Part shown: positions 6,817 to 15,457 of the stretch, one piece after another | Position numbering within the stretch: position 1 is the stretch's first letter | How the letters are laid out: the number at the start of each line of letters is the position of its first letter | Assembly: GCA_003557725.1 (NCBI GenBank) | Contig: PWNQ01000200.1 | Location: 1-33,082, forward strand | Origin: Bacteroidales bacterium | GTDB taxonomy: Bacteria > Bacteroidota > Bacteroidia > Bacteroidales > PWNQ01 | Length of the DNA stretch: 33,082 nt | Reading direction: 5' to 3' | Notes under the pieces: model-generated | What the model saw: only the letters and a program-made list of their open reading frames with translations | Database searches by the model: none | Told to the model about the DNA's origin: nothing | Translations under genes and position numbers: made by a program

Positions 6817-8316
6817 ATGAGTTCCAACCCACTGAAACAGCTGGCCGGACAAACGGCAATATACGGAGGAAGCAGTGTTATCGGCCGCTTCCTCAACTAC
6901 TTATTAGTGCCCGTGCATACCCGGGTGTTTGTGCCGGAACAATATGGAGTTGTTACTGAGATCTACGCCTATACCGCTTTTTTATTTATTATCCTCCTGT
7001 ATGGGATGGAAACAGCCTATTTCCGGTATAATGAAAAAAACAAGGAAGCGGTATTTTCAACCGTATTGTCATCCATAATAGCGACCGCATCCCTGTTTCT
7101 GATGGCCGTTCTTATATTTCGACACCACCTGGCGGAGCTTATTCGTCATCCGCAACATACTGAATACATCGTTTACCTGGCCCTTATAGTATTTATGGAT
7201 GCCATCTCAGCCATCCCCCTGGCAAAACTCAGGGCAGATAATAAGCCCAAACGATTTGCAATAGTGAAGCTCACCAACATCGGAGTAAATATTTTGCTAA
7301 ACGTATTTTTGTTGGTAATATGCCCCCTGATCATCAAAAACAATGTGGCGGTCCTTGCCCCCATTGTTGCTTTATTTCATAGTGGGGAGGCCAGTGTTAG
7401 CCATATCTTTTTTGCCAATGTAATAGCCAGCACCGTACAGCTAATATTGTTATCCGGGTTTTTGAAAAAAATTAAAGCCGGGTTTGATATGGGATTGTGG
7501 AAAGAAATGGTTATCTACGCATTGCCATTACTGGTTTTTGGGCTGGCAGGGAATATAAATGAAACGTTGGACCGGTTATTATTAAAATATATGCTGCCCG
7601 AAGGAGAGGCACTAACACAAGTGGGTATTTACGGGGCCTGTTACAAGATATCCATCCTCATGACTTTGTTTATTCAGGCATACCGTTATGCAGCGGAGCC
7701 ATTTTTCTTTGCCAAGGCCCGGCTTAAAGAGGCAAAAGAGCTATACCGCCTGATGATGAACTATTTCATCATAGCAGGGGCCGTAATTTTCCTGGGAACA
7801 ACCCTGTATCTGGATATCATATTACACTTTATCAACGAAAAATACTGGGTAGGGCGGGATGTCATCCCCATTCTACTACTGGCCAATCTGTTTCTGGGCA
7901 TCTTTTACAACCTGTCCATCTGGTATAAGCTAACCAATCAAACCCGCTTTGGAGCGTATCTGGCCATAGGCGGAGCACTTATTACCATCGCACTAAACAT
8001 CTACTGGATCCCAAAAATAGGGTACATGGGGTCGGCCTGGGCAACACTGGCCTGTTACGGAACCATGATGGTTATATCATACTTTATTGGGAAAAAACAT
8101 TACCCCGTAAAGTATGATCTGAAAAAGGCAGGAATGTATGTGGGAATCAGTCTGGTATTATTTTTATCCTCAGGATACCTCAATATACAAACCCCTGAAT
8201 TAAAATGGATTACCCATTCATTTATTTTTCTTGGGTTCCTTTTTATGATTTATTTAGTTGAAAAAAGGGATTTTAAAAAGATTTTGCATCCGGAGGATTT
8301 GCCGGGTAATCCATAA
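6817..8316 (+). CDS. Oligosaccharide/polysaccharide flippase (MOP superfamily)
   Basis: This 499-residue integral membrane protein has about 12-14 hydrophobic segments and the N-terminal pattern of polysaccharide transporters: AGQTAIYGGSSVIGRFLNYLLVP, then R-F-V-P-E-Q-Y-G-V. Such proteins turn lipid-linked sugars across the inner membrane during surface polysaccharide or O-antigen assembly. It follows the histidine kinase by 75 bases with its own -7 box, and precedes dut and a sugar nucleotidyltransferase. The substrate cannot be read from sequence. The ATG at 6817 is chosen because it starts directly before the conserved N-terminus. Confidence 0.88.
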   Translation: MSSNPLKQLAGQTAIYGGSSVIGRFLNYLLVPVHTRVFVPEQYGVVTEIYAYTAFLFIILLYGMETAYFRYNEKNKEAVFSTVLSSIIATASLFLMAVLIFRHHLAELIRHPQHTEYIVYLALIVFMDAISAIPLAKLRADNKPKRFAIVKLTNIGVNILLNVFLLVICPLIIKNNVAVLAPIVALFHSGEASVSHIFFANVIASTVQLILLSGFLKKIKAGFDMGLWKEMVIYALPLLVFGLAGNINETLDRLLLKYMLPEGEALTQVGIYGACYKISILMTLFIQAYRYAAEPFFFAKARLKEAKELYRLMMNYFIIAGAVIFLGTTLYLDIILHFINEKYWVGRDVIPILLLANLFLGIFYNLSIWYKLTNQTRFGAYLAIGGALITIALNIYWIPKIGYMGSAWATLACYGTMMVISYFIGKKHYPVKYDLKKAGMYVGISLVLFLSSGYLNIQTPELKWITHSFIFLGFLFMIYLVEKRDFKKILHPEDLPGNP

Positions 8317-8328
8317 TTATTACTTTTG
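8298..8328 (+). promoter_or_regulatory. Canonical Bacteroidota promoter for dut (TTTG-N19-TACTTTTG)
   Basis: TTTG at 8298-8301 and TACTTTTG at 8321-8328 are separated by exactly 19 bases, the textbook spacing for the Bacteroidota -33/-7 promoter. The -33 element overlaps the end of the flippase gene. The leader to the dut ATG is about 130 bases and contains a small hairpin, TGTCC-CATA-GGACA, at 8341-8354. Confidence 0.75.
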
Positions 8329-8462
8329 CTTGGCTTTTATTGTCCCATAGGACACTATTTTGACACCCGGGCGCACACCCATAAGAACCGGTGGAATATA
8401 CACATACGAAATCTTGTCCTTCTCAGCATTTATGTCATTATGATCAATAAAAATATAATCTC

Positions 8463-8894
8463 ATGAAAGTACCAATAGTTAACAAAGGCACCTGTCATTT
8501 GCCATCCTATGCTACAGCCCACGCTGCCGGCATGGACTTACTGGCGAACCTGGATGAACCAATCCGATTAAAGCCATTGGACCGGGTTCTTGTTTCCACC
8601 GGCCTGCACATGGCCCTGCCTGCGGGATATGAAGCTCAGGTGCGCCCCCGCAGCGGGCTGGCCGTAAAAAAAGGAATAACCGTCCTCAATAGCCCGGGGA
8701 CCATCGATGCTGACTACCGGGGCGAAGTAAAGGTTATCCTGGTAAACCTCTCCAGGGAAGATTTTATTATTAATCATGGAGAACGGATAGCCCAAATGGT
8801 CATTGCAAAACACCAACGTATTAACTGGGAAGAGTCGGAAGAGCTGGACCATACCCCCCGAGGGGCAGGAGGCTTTGGCAGTACAGGCATATAA
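8463..8894 (+). CDS. dut: dUTP diphosphatase (dUTPase)
   Basis: This 143-residue trimeric enzyme hydrolyses dUTP to dUMP and pyrophosphate, keeping uracil out of DNA and supplying dUMP for dTMP synthesis. All five family motifs are present in order: AHAAGMDL (1), RPRSGLAV (2), [11 protein letters not shown] with the catalytic aspartate (3), GERIAQMVI (4) and the C-terminal P-loop-like [10 protein letters not shown] (5). Length is normal for the family. It has its own promoter and is followed 60 bases later by a sugar nucleotidyltransferase. In Bacteroidota dut is often found in this envelope-gene setting. Confidence 0.97.
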   Translation: MKVPIVNKGTCHLPSYATAHAAGMDLLANLDEPIRLKPLDRVLVSTGLHMALPAGYEAQVRPRSGLAVKKGITVLNSPGTIDADYRGEVKVILVNLSREDFIINHGERIAQMVIAKHQRINWEESEELDHTPRGAGGFGSTGI

Positions 8895-8954
8895 GCAGAT
8901 ATACAAACGGGATTCATAGTTTTTACAAGGACACCACTTAAACCATTTCTTATA

Positions 8955-9956
8955 ATGAAAATTATTATTCCAATGGCAGGTATGGGCAAACGCATGCGCC
9001 CCCATACCATTACCACTCCCAAGCCGCTGCTGGATATTGCAGGTAAACCCATCGTACAAAGGCTTGTGGAGGATATTGTAAGGGTGACCCCTGAAAAAGT
9101 AACCGAAATAGGCTACATCATTGGCGACTTTGGGCTGGAAGTAGAAAAGCGATTAATCCAAATCGCCGGAGAACTGGGCACAAAAGGAACCATTTATTAC
9201 CAGAATGAAGCCCTGGGAACGGCCCACGCCATCCTTTGTGCAAAACCATCCCTGGAGGATAAAATTGTGGTTGCTTTTGCCGATACCCTGTTCAAAGCTC
9301 AGTTTCAAATGGACCTGGACCAGGACGGAATCATATGGACACATCACGTAAAAGACCCCTCCGCTTTTGGCGTGGTGACCAAAGACGACGAAGGATATAT
9401 CAATGGATTCGTGGAAAAACCGAAAAAGTTTGTCTCGGATGAAGCCATCATAGGGATCTACTATTTCCGTGATGGAAAGGCCCTGCGTAATGAACTTCAA
9501 AAACTCATCAATGAAAAGGAGATGAAGTCCGGAGAGTATCAACTCACCGATGCGCTGCAGAACCTTATGAACAAGGGAACCCGGTTCCGAACGGGTGCAG
9601 TGGACGAATGGCTTGACTGCGGCAATAAAGACGCCACCGTCTATACTAACCAGAGAATACTGGAAATCAATAATGTGGAAAAATGCCTGGCCCAATCGGT
9701 GACCAAAGAAAACTCCATCATTGTGCAACCCTGCTACATCGGGGAGAATGTAACCCTGAAAAATTCCATCGTAGGGCCCCATGTATCCATTGGAGCCAAC
9801 AGCTTTATAGATTGTTCTATTGTAACTAACAGCATCATTCAGTCCAATTCGGTTTTGAAAAATGCCAATATGGACAACTCTATGGTGGGTAATCACGTTA
9901 ACTATATCGGACGAGTGGCCAAAGTGAGCATCGGCGACTTCACTCAACTATCCTAA
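8955..9956 (+). CDS. Sugar-1-phosphate nucleotidyltransferase with left-handed beta-helix tail
   Basis: This 333-residue protein has an N-terminal nucleotidyltransferase domain (about 1-235) starting MKIIIPMAGMGKRMRP, the G-x-G-x-R nucleotide loop, followed by TTPKPLLDIAGKP with the conserved Lys. It continues with GTAHAI, a VVAFADTLF segment in place of the usual GD, and FVEKPK. The C-terminal part (about 245-330) contains hexapeptide repeats such as IIVQPCYIGENVTLKNSIVG, a left-handed beta-helix. The family makes activated sugars (dTDP-glucose, UDP-GlcNAc and similar) from an NTP and a sugar phosphate. The exact nucleotide and sugar are not decided by sequence. Its place between dut and envelope lipoproteins suggests cell-surface glycan synthesis. 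Confidence 0.88.
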   Translation: MKIIIPMAGMGKRMRPHTITTPKPLLDIAGKPIVQRLVEDIVRVTPEKVTEIGYIIGDFGLEVEKRLIQIAGELGTKGTIYYQNEALGTAHAILCAKPSLEDKIVVAFADTLFKAQFQMDLDQDGIIWTHHVKDPSAFGVVTKDDEGYINGFVEKPKKFVSDEAIIGIYYFRDGKALRNELQKLINEKEMKSGEYQLTDALQNLMNKGTRFRTGAVDEWLDCGNKDATVYTNQRILEINNVEKCLAQSVTKENSIIVQPCYIGENVTLKNSIVGPHVSIGANSFIDCSIVTNSIIQSNSVLKNANMDNSMVGNHVNYIGRVAKVSIGDFTQLS

Positions 9957-9965
9957 TATCTCATT

Positions 9966-11699
9966 ATGTATCGATTATCTTTTATTTGGTTACTGTTATT
10001 TTTCCTGATCAGCGCATGTAGCATCTTGCAACGGCAAGATATAGACGGGGAAAAGCAGGTGAAAACGGAATTATCCAGGCAAGACAGTCTGGAGGTCACC
10101 GCATTATTTATTGATGCAAAAAAAGAAGACCTTTTGGGCAACTCACAAAAGGCCATTTCATTGTATACCCGGGTGCTGGAGAAAAACCCCCGGCATGATG
10201 CCAGTCTCTTTGAGCTGGCCAGGATTTACGGGTCTTCTCACGACTTCCGGAAAGCGCAGGAATATGCCGAAAAAGCGGTTAAGGCAGCCCCCGAAAACGT
10301 CTGGTATCGTAAAGTACTGGCAAATATTGCCCAACAAACCGGCCAGCTGGATATGGCACGGGAACAGCTCAAATGGCTGGTAAAGAACGAAGCCCGAAAC
10401 CTGGAGTACTATCAGGACTGGTACAACCTGGAGCGTCATGCACAGAACTACACGGAGGCCCTGCACATACTGGAGAACATTGAGCAAATTCAAGGCCCCT
10501 CAGAGTCCATCCTATTAAAAAAGACCCGGATGTATCAGGAAACAGGTAACTATCCTGCGGCCATTGATGCGCTGGAGCAATTGCTGGTTCTTGATCCGGA
10601 AAACCCCGATTACTATCGTGAAATAATCGCCATGTATAATCAGGAGGATCAATACGACAAAGCCTTAGAGGCCATAGAGCGATTTAAAAAAACGGGCAAA
10701 GACCGAGGAATGGCAAACTTATTACTATCTGACCAGCACAGGATAAAAGGCAACAAAGAGGAAGCATTCCATTCCCTTTCCAATGCCATGAAAAACCCGG
10801 AACTAAGCATTGATGCCAAAGTCAACGTGTTAATGAGCCGTTACCTTATTTCTAATGATGAAGAAAAGATCGAGCAAGCCGAAATCCTTGTAGGTCATGT
10901 TCTTAAAGCTCACCCACAGGATCCGGTTGCCTGGGCCTTAAAAGGAGATCTTCATATGCAAAACCAGGAATTTGAAGCCGCAGCAGAAGCTTTTGAGAAG
11001 GTGATCTCCAGGGATAAAAGCCGGTATGCCGTATGGCAACAAACACTGCGGCTACAAATGCACCTGGAAGCTTATCATAAAGTAGTTGCCTATGCCGATA
11101 CCGCCATCGGCCTGTTCCCCCAGGAGCCCTTATTTTACTTGCTCAAAGGGGTGGCACACCTGGAAAGACAAGAGCACACCCAGGCGGCCGAAACCTTCAA
11201 CACAGGACTGTATTTCACCGCCGACAAAGAAACCAGGGCAGACTTCTATTCCCACCTGGGAGAAGCATACCATCAATCCGGAAAACATGAAGCTTCTGAT
11301 CAGGCGTTTGAAAATGCTATAGAACTGGAACCGGATAACATAATTGTACTCAACAACTATGCCTATTACCTGTCCTTAAGAAAGGAAAGCCTGGACAAAG
11401 CCCTTGCGATGAGCAAAAAAACCATAGACAAATACCCGGAAAATCCCACGTTCCTGGATACTTACGGATGGATACTCTTTCAGAAGGGGCAGTATAAAAA
11501 AGCTCAAAAAGCCTTGCAGGCCGCACTAAAACACGGAGGAATGAATAATCCGGTTATCCTGGAACACTATGGGGATTGCCTGATGAAGCTGGATAAAAAA
11601 GAGGAAGCCATCCAATATTGGAAGAGGGCCAAAGAGATTAGTGATACCCCTGAAGAGATTAATAAAAAAATACAAACCCACTTATCCGGTCAAGAATGA
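9966..11699 (+). CDS. Tetratricopeptide-repeat lipoprotein
   Basis: This 577-residue exported lipoprotein has a signal peptide MYRLSFIWLLLFFLISAC with lipobox LISAC and the lipid-bearing Cys at 18. The mature part is almost entirely TPR helices, about ten repeats; clear examples are AISLYTRVLEKNPRHDASLFEL, KAQEYAEKAVKAAPENVWY and ASDQAFENAIELEPDNIIVLNNYAY. It starts 9 bases after the nucleotidyltransferase stop, and its TGA overlaps the next ATG (ATGA at 11696-11699), so translation of the DUF4292 gene is probably coupled. TPR proteins act as scaffolds; the partner is unknown, with the DUF4292 lipoprotein and the EnvC-like protein the obvious candidates. Confidence 0.88.
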   Translation: MYRLSFIWLLLFFLISACSILQRQDIDGEKQVKTELSRQDSLEVTALFIDAKKEDLLGNSQKAISLYTRVLEKNPRHDASLFELARIYGSSHDFRKAQEYAEKAVKAAPENVWYRKVLANIAQQTGQLDMAREQLKWLVKNEARNLEYYQDWYNLERHAQNYTEALHILENIEQIQGPSESILLKKTRMYQETGNYPAAIDALEQLLVLDPENPDYYREIIAMYNQEDQYDKALEAIERFKKTGKDRGMANLLLSDQHRIKGNKEEAFHSLSNAMKNPELSIDAKVNVLMSRYLISNDEEKIEQAEILVGHVLKAHPQDPVAWALKGDLHMQNQEFEAAAEAFEKVISRDKSRYAVWQQTLRLQMHLEAYHKVVAYADTAIGLFPQEPLFYLLKGVAHLERQEHTQAAETFNTGLYFTADKETRADFYSHLGEAYHQSGKHEASDQAFENAIELEPDNIIVLNNYAYYLSLRKESLDKALAMSKKTIDKYPENPTFLDTYGWILFQKGQYKKAQKALQAALKHGGMNNPVILEHYGDCLMKLDKKEEAIQYWKRAKEISDTPEEINKKIQTHLSGQE

Positions 11700-12535
11700 A
11701 TATGCAAAGATATTTTTTTAAGTATGCTGGTCTGTTATTGTTGCCAGCTACTTTATATTTAAGTGCATGTAATGTTTGGGAGAAATTACGCCCTCCGGCA
11801 GCATCATCTGAAGAAGCGGCGTTAAATCAATTAAGTGCGGTGCTGGACTCGGCGGAAGCGGGCGGGTTATCCTTTGATTACTTTTCCGCACGTCTCTCGG
11901 GCAAAGCCACCCTCCCGGATAACTCCATGCGGTTCAGGGCTTCCCTACGCATGAAAAAAGACAGTATGGTTTGGATATCGGTTACTCCCGCCTTCACCCC
12001 CGGCCTGGAAGTGGCCCGTCTGGTGGTCACTCCCGATTCTTTATTATTGATCAACCGGATGCAGCGGGAATACTGCCTGGAAAACTACTCCGCCCTGGAG
12101 CAGCTTATCGGGGTTAATATTTCATTCTCTGCATTTCAGCGACTGCTCACCGGGTCGTTGCCACAAATACAGGCAGGGTATGACTGGGAGCTGGAAACAT
12201 CGGAGCAGGTATATATTATCAGGGAAAAGCCCTATCATCACTCCAGTGAGGCCATGGAAAAAAACATACGACAAGAGTTTCATCTGGAGCCGGTAAACTT
12301 CAGGCTTAGCCGGCTGGCCCTGGAGCAGATAAAGCCAATATACCGGACACTGGTCATCAACTATTCGGGGTTTGAGATGGCCGAAGGACAAGCTTACCCA
12401 CAAAGTATTGACGGAACCGTTTCGGGAAATAATCCTCTACACTTTCAATTCCAGTACCGGAATGTGGAGATTGATAAAATAATAACCTTCCCGGTCAATA
12501 TTAGCCCCCGGTATCAAAAAGTGGATTTGAATTAA
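11696..12535 (+). CDS. DUF4292 family lipoprotein
   Basis: This 279-residue lipoprotein has signal peptide residues 1-24 and lipobox LSAC with Cys25. The mature domain fits the Bacteroidota family DUF4292: LSFDYFSARLSGKATLPDNS, then RMKKDSMVWISVTPAFTPGLEVARLVVTPDSLLLINR, and a C-terminal EIDKIITFPVNISPRYQKVDL. The pattern of long beta strands recalls lipoprotein carriers of the LolA/LolB fold, but that is inference. It overlaps the TPR gene by four bases and is followed by the EnvC-like gene, an arrangement commonly seen in this phylum, so a role at the envelope is likely. A second ATG at 11702 is possible. Confidence 0.85.
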   Translation: MNMQRYFFKYAGLLLLPATLYLSACNVWEKLRPPAASSEEAALNQLSAVLDSAEAGGLSFDYFSARLSGKATLPDNSMRFRASLRMKKDSMVWISVTPAFTPGLEVARLVVTPDSLLLINRMQREYCLENYSALEQLIGVNISFSAFQRLLTGSLPQIQAGYDWELETSEQVYIIREKPYHHSSEAMEKNIRQEFHLEPVNFRLSRLALEQIKPIYRTLVINYSGFEMAEGQAYPQSIDGTVSGNNPLHFQFQYRNVEIDKIITFPVNISPRYQKVDLN

Positions 12536-12559
12536 TGATCCCCATATTTGCGGATTGGT

Positions 12560-12567
12560 TATTTTTG
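12560..12567 (+). promoter_or_regulatory. Bacteroidota -7 box (TATTTTTG) before the EnvC-like gene
   Basis: TATTTTTG lies 18 bases before the first in-frame ATG of the EnvC-like gene. No TTTG is seen 19 bases upstream. It could give the EnvC and transglycosylase genes their own transcript inside the larger run. Confidence 0.4.
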
Positions 12568-12584
12568 CAAAATAATGCCTTTTG

Positions 12585-13826
12585 ATGATGAGTCCATATA
12601 TTTTCCACCGTCCGTATATCATTATTCTTCTGCTTTTGTCAGCCCTGAGCAGCCCTGCTCTAATGGGACAAACGGAAATGGAGGAGTTACAAAAGAAGAA
12701 AAAGGCGCTGGAAGAGGAAATTCGCTATACCAACAAACTGCTTTCACAAACTTCCCGGGACCGTCAGGCCTCCTTAAGTCAGCTACAGTTGCTGGATAAC
12801 AATATCAAAAACCGGCAGCAGCTAATCAACACATTAAACTCGGAGATCCGCTATTTAAACCGTGAGATCAGCAAAAACACCCGTGAGATCAAACAGCTTA
12901 ACCATGAGTTGGAGCAGCTAAAGGAAGAGTATGCCAGGATGATCTACCATGCCTACAAGACCCGCTCACGACACCACCGGCTGATGTTTATTTTTTCTTC
13001 AGAGGATTTTAATCAGGCTTACCGCCGCATGCGTTATTACAAGCAATACGGCGATTACCGGCGAAAGCAGGCCGCACTGATAGTAGAAAAGCGGGAAGCA
13101 CTGGCAGAAAAAAATGCACAGCTAAAACAGGATACCGAAGAGCGGGCCGCACGTATGGGCGAACGGGAACAGGAACGACAGCAGTTAAGGGAAAAGCGCA
13201 CCAATCAGAATGAAACCATTGAAGAGCTGAAAAGCAAAGAGCAGGAGCTGCAAAGAGAGATCGACCAAAAGCAGGAACAGGCCCGCGCCCTGGACCAGGA
13301 AATCCAACGAGCCATTGCTGAGGCCACACGGGCAGCAGAACATACCGATGAAACTGAAGCCCACTCCTTTGCGCTTACCCCGGAGCAAGTAGAACTCTCG
13401 GAAGACTTTGCATCCAATAAAGGACGACTACCCTGGCCAACACACCGGGGAGTGATCACCAGCCACTTTGGCCGTAGACGCCACGACGGGCTATCCAATA
13501 TCGAGATAGAGAACAGTGGCGTTACTATTCAAACCAGCCAAAATGCTCAGGCACGGGCCGTATTCTCAGGTGAAGTGAAAAAAGTCCTTACCATAGGAGG
13601 AAGAAAAGCCGTACTGGTTCAGCACGGAAAATACTTTACCCTGTATGATAACCTGGCAACTGTAGTGGTAACCCCGGGGCAATACATACAAACCGGTGAT
13701 ATTATGGGAACACTTAGAAGCAGCAGTGATGCCAATACAGCAGAACTGAACTTCCAGGTTTGGGAAGCACGCAAAAGAGGAACCCCCGAAAAACATGACC
13801 CCCAACACTGGTTGCTTCCAAGATAG
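12585..13826 (+). CDS. EnvC/NlpD-like murein hydrolase activator (degenerate M23 LytM domain)
   Basis: This exported protein of about 413 residues has a signal peptide (about 1-27, IIILLLLSALSSPALMGQ), a long coiled coil (about 30-260, rich in E, Q, K and R) and a C-terminal LytM/M23 domain (about 285-405). The coiled coil plus LytM layout is that of EnvC, which binds and activates cell-wall amidases at the division site. The zinc site appears lost: NSGVT stands where active M23 enzymes have HxGxD, and AELNFQV where they have HLHFE. So it is likely an activator, not an enzyme. ATG at 12585 or 12588 is the start; an ATG at 12574 is out of frame. It is followed 19 bases on by a lytic transglycosylase. 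Confidence 0.88.
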   Translation: MMSPYIFHRPYIIILLLLSALSSPALMGQTEMEELQKKKKALEEEIRYTNKLLSQTSRDRQASLSQLQLLDNNIKNRQQLINTLNSEIRYLNREISKNTREIKQLNHELEQLKEEYARMIYHAYKTRSRHHRLMFIFSSEDFNQAYRRMRYYKQYGDYRRKQAALIVEKREALAEKNAQLKQDTEERAARMGEREQERQQLREKRTNQNETIEELKSKEQELQREIDQKQEQARALDQEIQRAIAEATRAAEHTDETEAHSFALTPEQVELSEDFASNKGRLPWPTHRGVITSHFGRRRHDGLSNIEIENSGVTIQTSQNAQARAVFSGEVKKVLTIGGRKAVLVQHGKYFTLYDNLATVVVTPGQYIQTGDIMGTLRSSSDANTAELNFQVWEARKRGTPEKHDPQHWLLPR

Positions 13827-13845
13827 CCAAAAGCGAACACCCCCT

Positions 13846-15402
13846 ATGAAAACCAAGAAAAGAAAAACACCCCACGGCCTACTACCGGCAAAAGTCTTTG
13901 CCGGTTTTAACCTGGCTATAAAGGTACTCCCCAAGGCCTTTGTTCCGGCAATCTTTCTCCTTTGCCCTTTTCCCGGCGGTGCCATAGCCACAGAGCCCCC
14001 TTGTGACTCCACCCTTATGGCCAGATATGAGCAAAATGCAGCACAAGCATTTACAAGGCCATTGGAATCAAGGCTTTTACCCGACTCTGCCTTTAATCCG
14101 CGCTGTTTAATACTGGATTCACTGGTAAAAACCTCCCTTACAGACTCTGTAATAAGTGCGCGCTTCAGCTATCTCAACGCATCTACTCCCATAGAACTCA
14201 GCTACAATGACCCGGTAAAGGCTCAGGTATTGCTTTACCTGGAAAGGCGCAAGCAGCTAACCTCCCGTGTTTTAACCCGTATTCAGTTTTATTTTGAACA
14301 CTTTGAACAAAGTTTGGACAAGCATGATCTTCCCCTGGAGCTCAAGTATGTTTCCATCATTGAATCGGCGTTAAATCCCACTGCCCGTTCCTGGGCCGGA
14401 GCCAGTGGTCTTTGGCAGTTTATGGCTCCCACAGCACGTATGTACGACCTTCAGGTGGGGTTTTATGTGGATGAACGCTACGACATGCATAAAGCCAGCG
14501 ATGCTGCGGCCAGACACCTCAAAGACCTGTATAACGTTTACAACGACTGGCTGCTGGTGCTGGCCGCCTATAATTGTGGATCAGGGAACCTTAACCGGGC
14601 CATCCGCAGAGCCGGCGGAGAAAAAGACTTTTGGAAAGTGAGGCCCTTCCTGCCCAGAGAAACACAAGCTTATGTGCCCGCTTTTATTGCCGTAAACTAT
14701 GTATTTTCATACGCACATAAACATTATATCTCGCCGGGAATGGCCAGCATCCCTTTGCAGGAAGCAGATACCGTAACCATTAAACAACGGGTGCACTTTG
14801 ACCAGATCGCTGAAGCCATGAATATTGACAAAGAAGTGTTGAAAACCCTGAACCCGGCATTCCAAAGAGGAATAATCCCCGCCAGTGATAAAAGGTATTA
14901 TTCTTTATTCCTGCCCCAAATCAAAGTCAACGACTTTATCATCATGGAAGATTCCATTTATGCTTATAAAACAAAGGCACAAAAGGAAATGGAAAAACGG
15001 CTGGCAGAAAAATATGGGCCGGTGGTCCAGGGTACACACGTGGTGCGATCCGGCGAAAGCCTGGGAGCCATCGCCAATAAATACGGATGCACCGTCTCTC
15101 ATATAAAAGAATGGAACGGATTACGATCCAGTCTAATACACCCCGGTGACGCCCTTATTATCTTTGCTCCCGAAAAGGTCCTGGAAGGAACAATCGCCAT
15201 GGGGGAATATGAAAACGCCACCCAGCAAGTGCAATCTGACGAATATATGTATCATACTATCCGACAAGGGGATACACTATACGACATCGCAAGAATGTAC
15301 CCCGGGGTCACGGTTAAGTCCCTGAAGGAATTAAACCAGATCAATAATGACAGGAGGCTGCGGCTCGGACAGAAGCTGCGCATTACCAAAAGTGCGCCCT
15401 GA
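13846..15402 (+). CDS. MltD-like lytic murein transglycosylase with two LysM domains
   Basis: This 518-residue exported enzyme cleaves the glycan strand of peptidoglycan with formation of 1,6-anhydro-muramic ends. After a signal region there is a transglycosylase (SLT) domain: ELKYVSIIESALNPTA with catalytic Glu173, then GASGLWQFMAPTARMYDL, VLAAYNCGSGNLNRAI and TQAYVPAFIAVNY. The C-terminal third has two LysM peptidoglycan-binding domains, starting HVVRSGESLGAIANKYG and YHTIRQGDTLYDIARMYP. The ATG at 13846 is preferred over one at 13795 because the latter would overlap the EnvC-like gene by 32 bases and adds residues unlike a signal peptide. Its pairing with an EnvC-like activator suggests a joint role in septal wall remodelling. 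Confidence 0.9.
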   Translation: MKTKKRKTPHGLLPAKVFAGFNLAIKVLPKAFVPAIFLLCPFPGGAIATEPPCDSTLMARYEQNAAQAFTRPLESRLLPDSAFNPRCLILDSLVKTSLTDSVISARFSYLNASTPIELSYNDPVKAQVLLYLERRKQLTSRVLTRIQFYFEHFEQSLDKHDLPLELKYVSIIESALNPTARSWAGASGLWQFMAPTARMYDLQVGFYVDERYDMHKASDAAARHLKDLYNVYNDWLLVLAAYNCGSGNLNRAIRRAGGEKDFWKVRPFLPRETQAYVPAFIAVNYVFSYAHKHYISPGMASIPLQEADTVTIKQRVHFDQIAEAMNIDKEVLKTLNPAFQRGIIPASDKRYYSLFLPQIKVNDFIIMEDSIYAYKTKAQKEMEKRLAEKYGPVVQGTHVVRSGESLGAIANKYGCTVSHIKEWNGLRSSLIHPGDALIIFAPEKVLEGTIAMGEYENATQQVQSDEYMYHTIRQGDTLYDIARMYPGVTVKSLKELNQINNDRRLRLGQKLRITKSAP

Positions 15403-15457
15403 AATCTTTGCATGATTTTTGCACCCACAATAATACACCCATGAAAATTGTAATCCC

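Noticed and set aside
12574-12582. ATG at 12574 as the EnvC start
   Set aside because: It is out of frame and stops after three codons.
13795-13845. ATG at 13795 as the start of the transglycosylase
   Set aside because: It would overlap the EnvC-like gene by 32 bases and adds MTPNTGCFQDSQKR, which is unlike a signal peptide; the ATG at 13846 is better placed.
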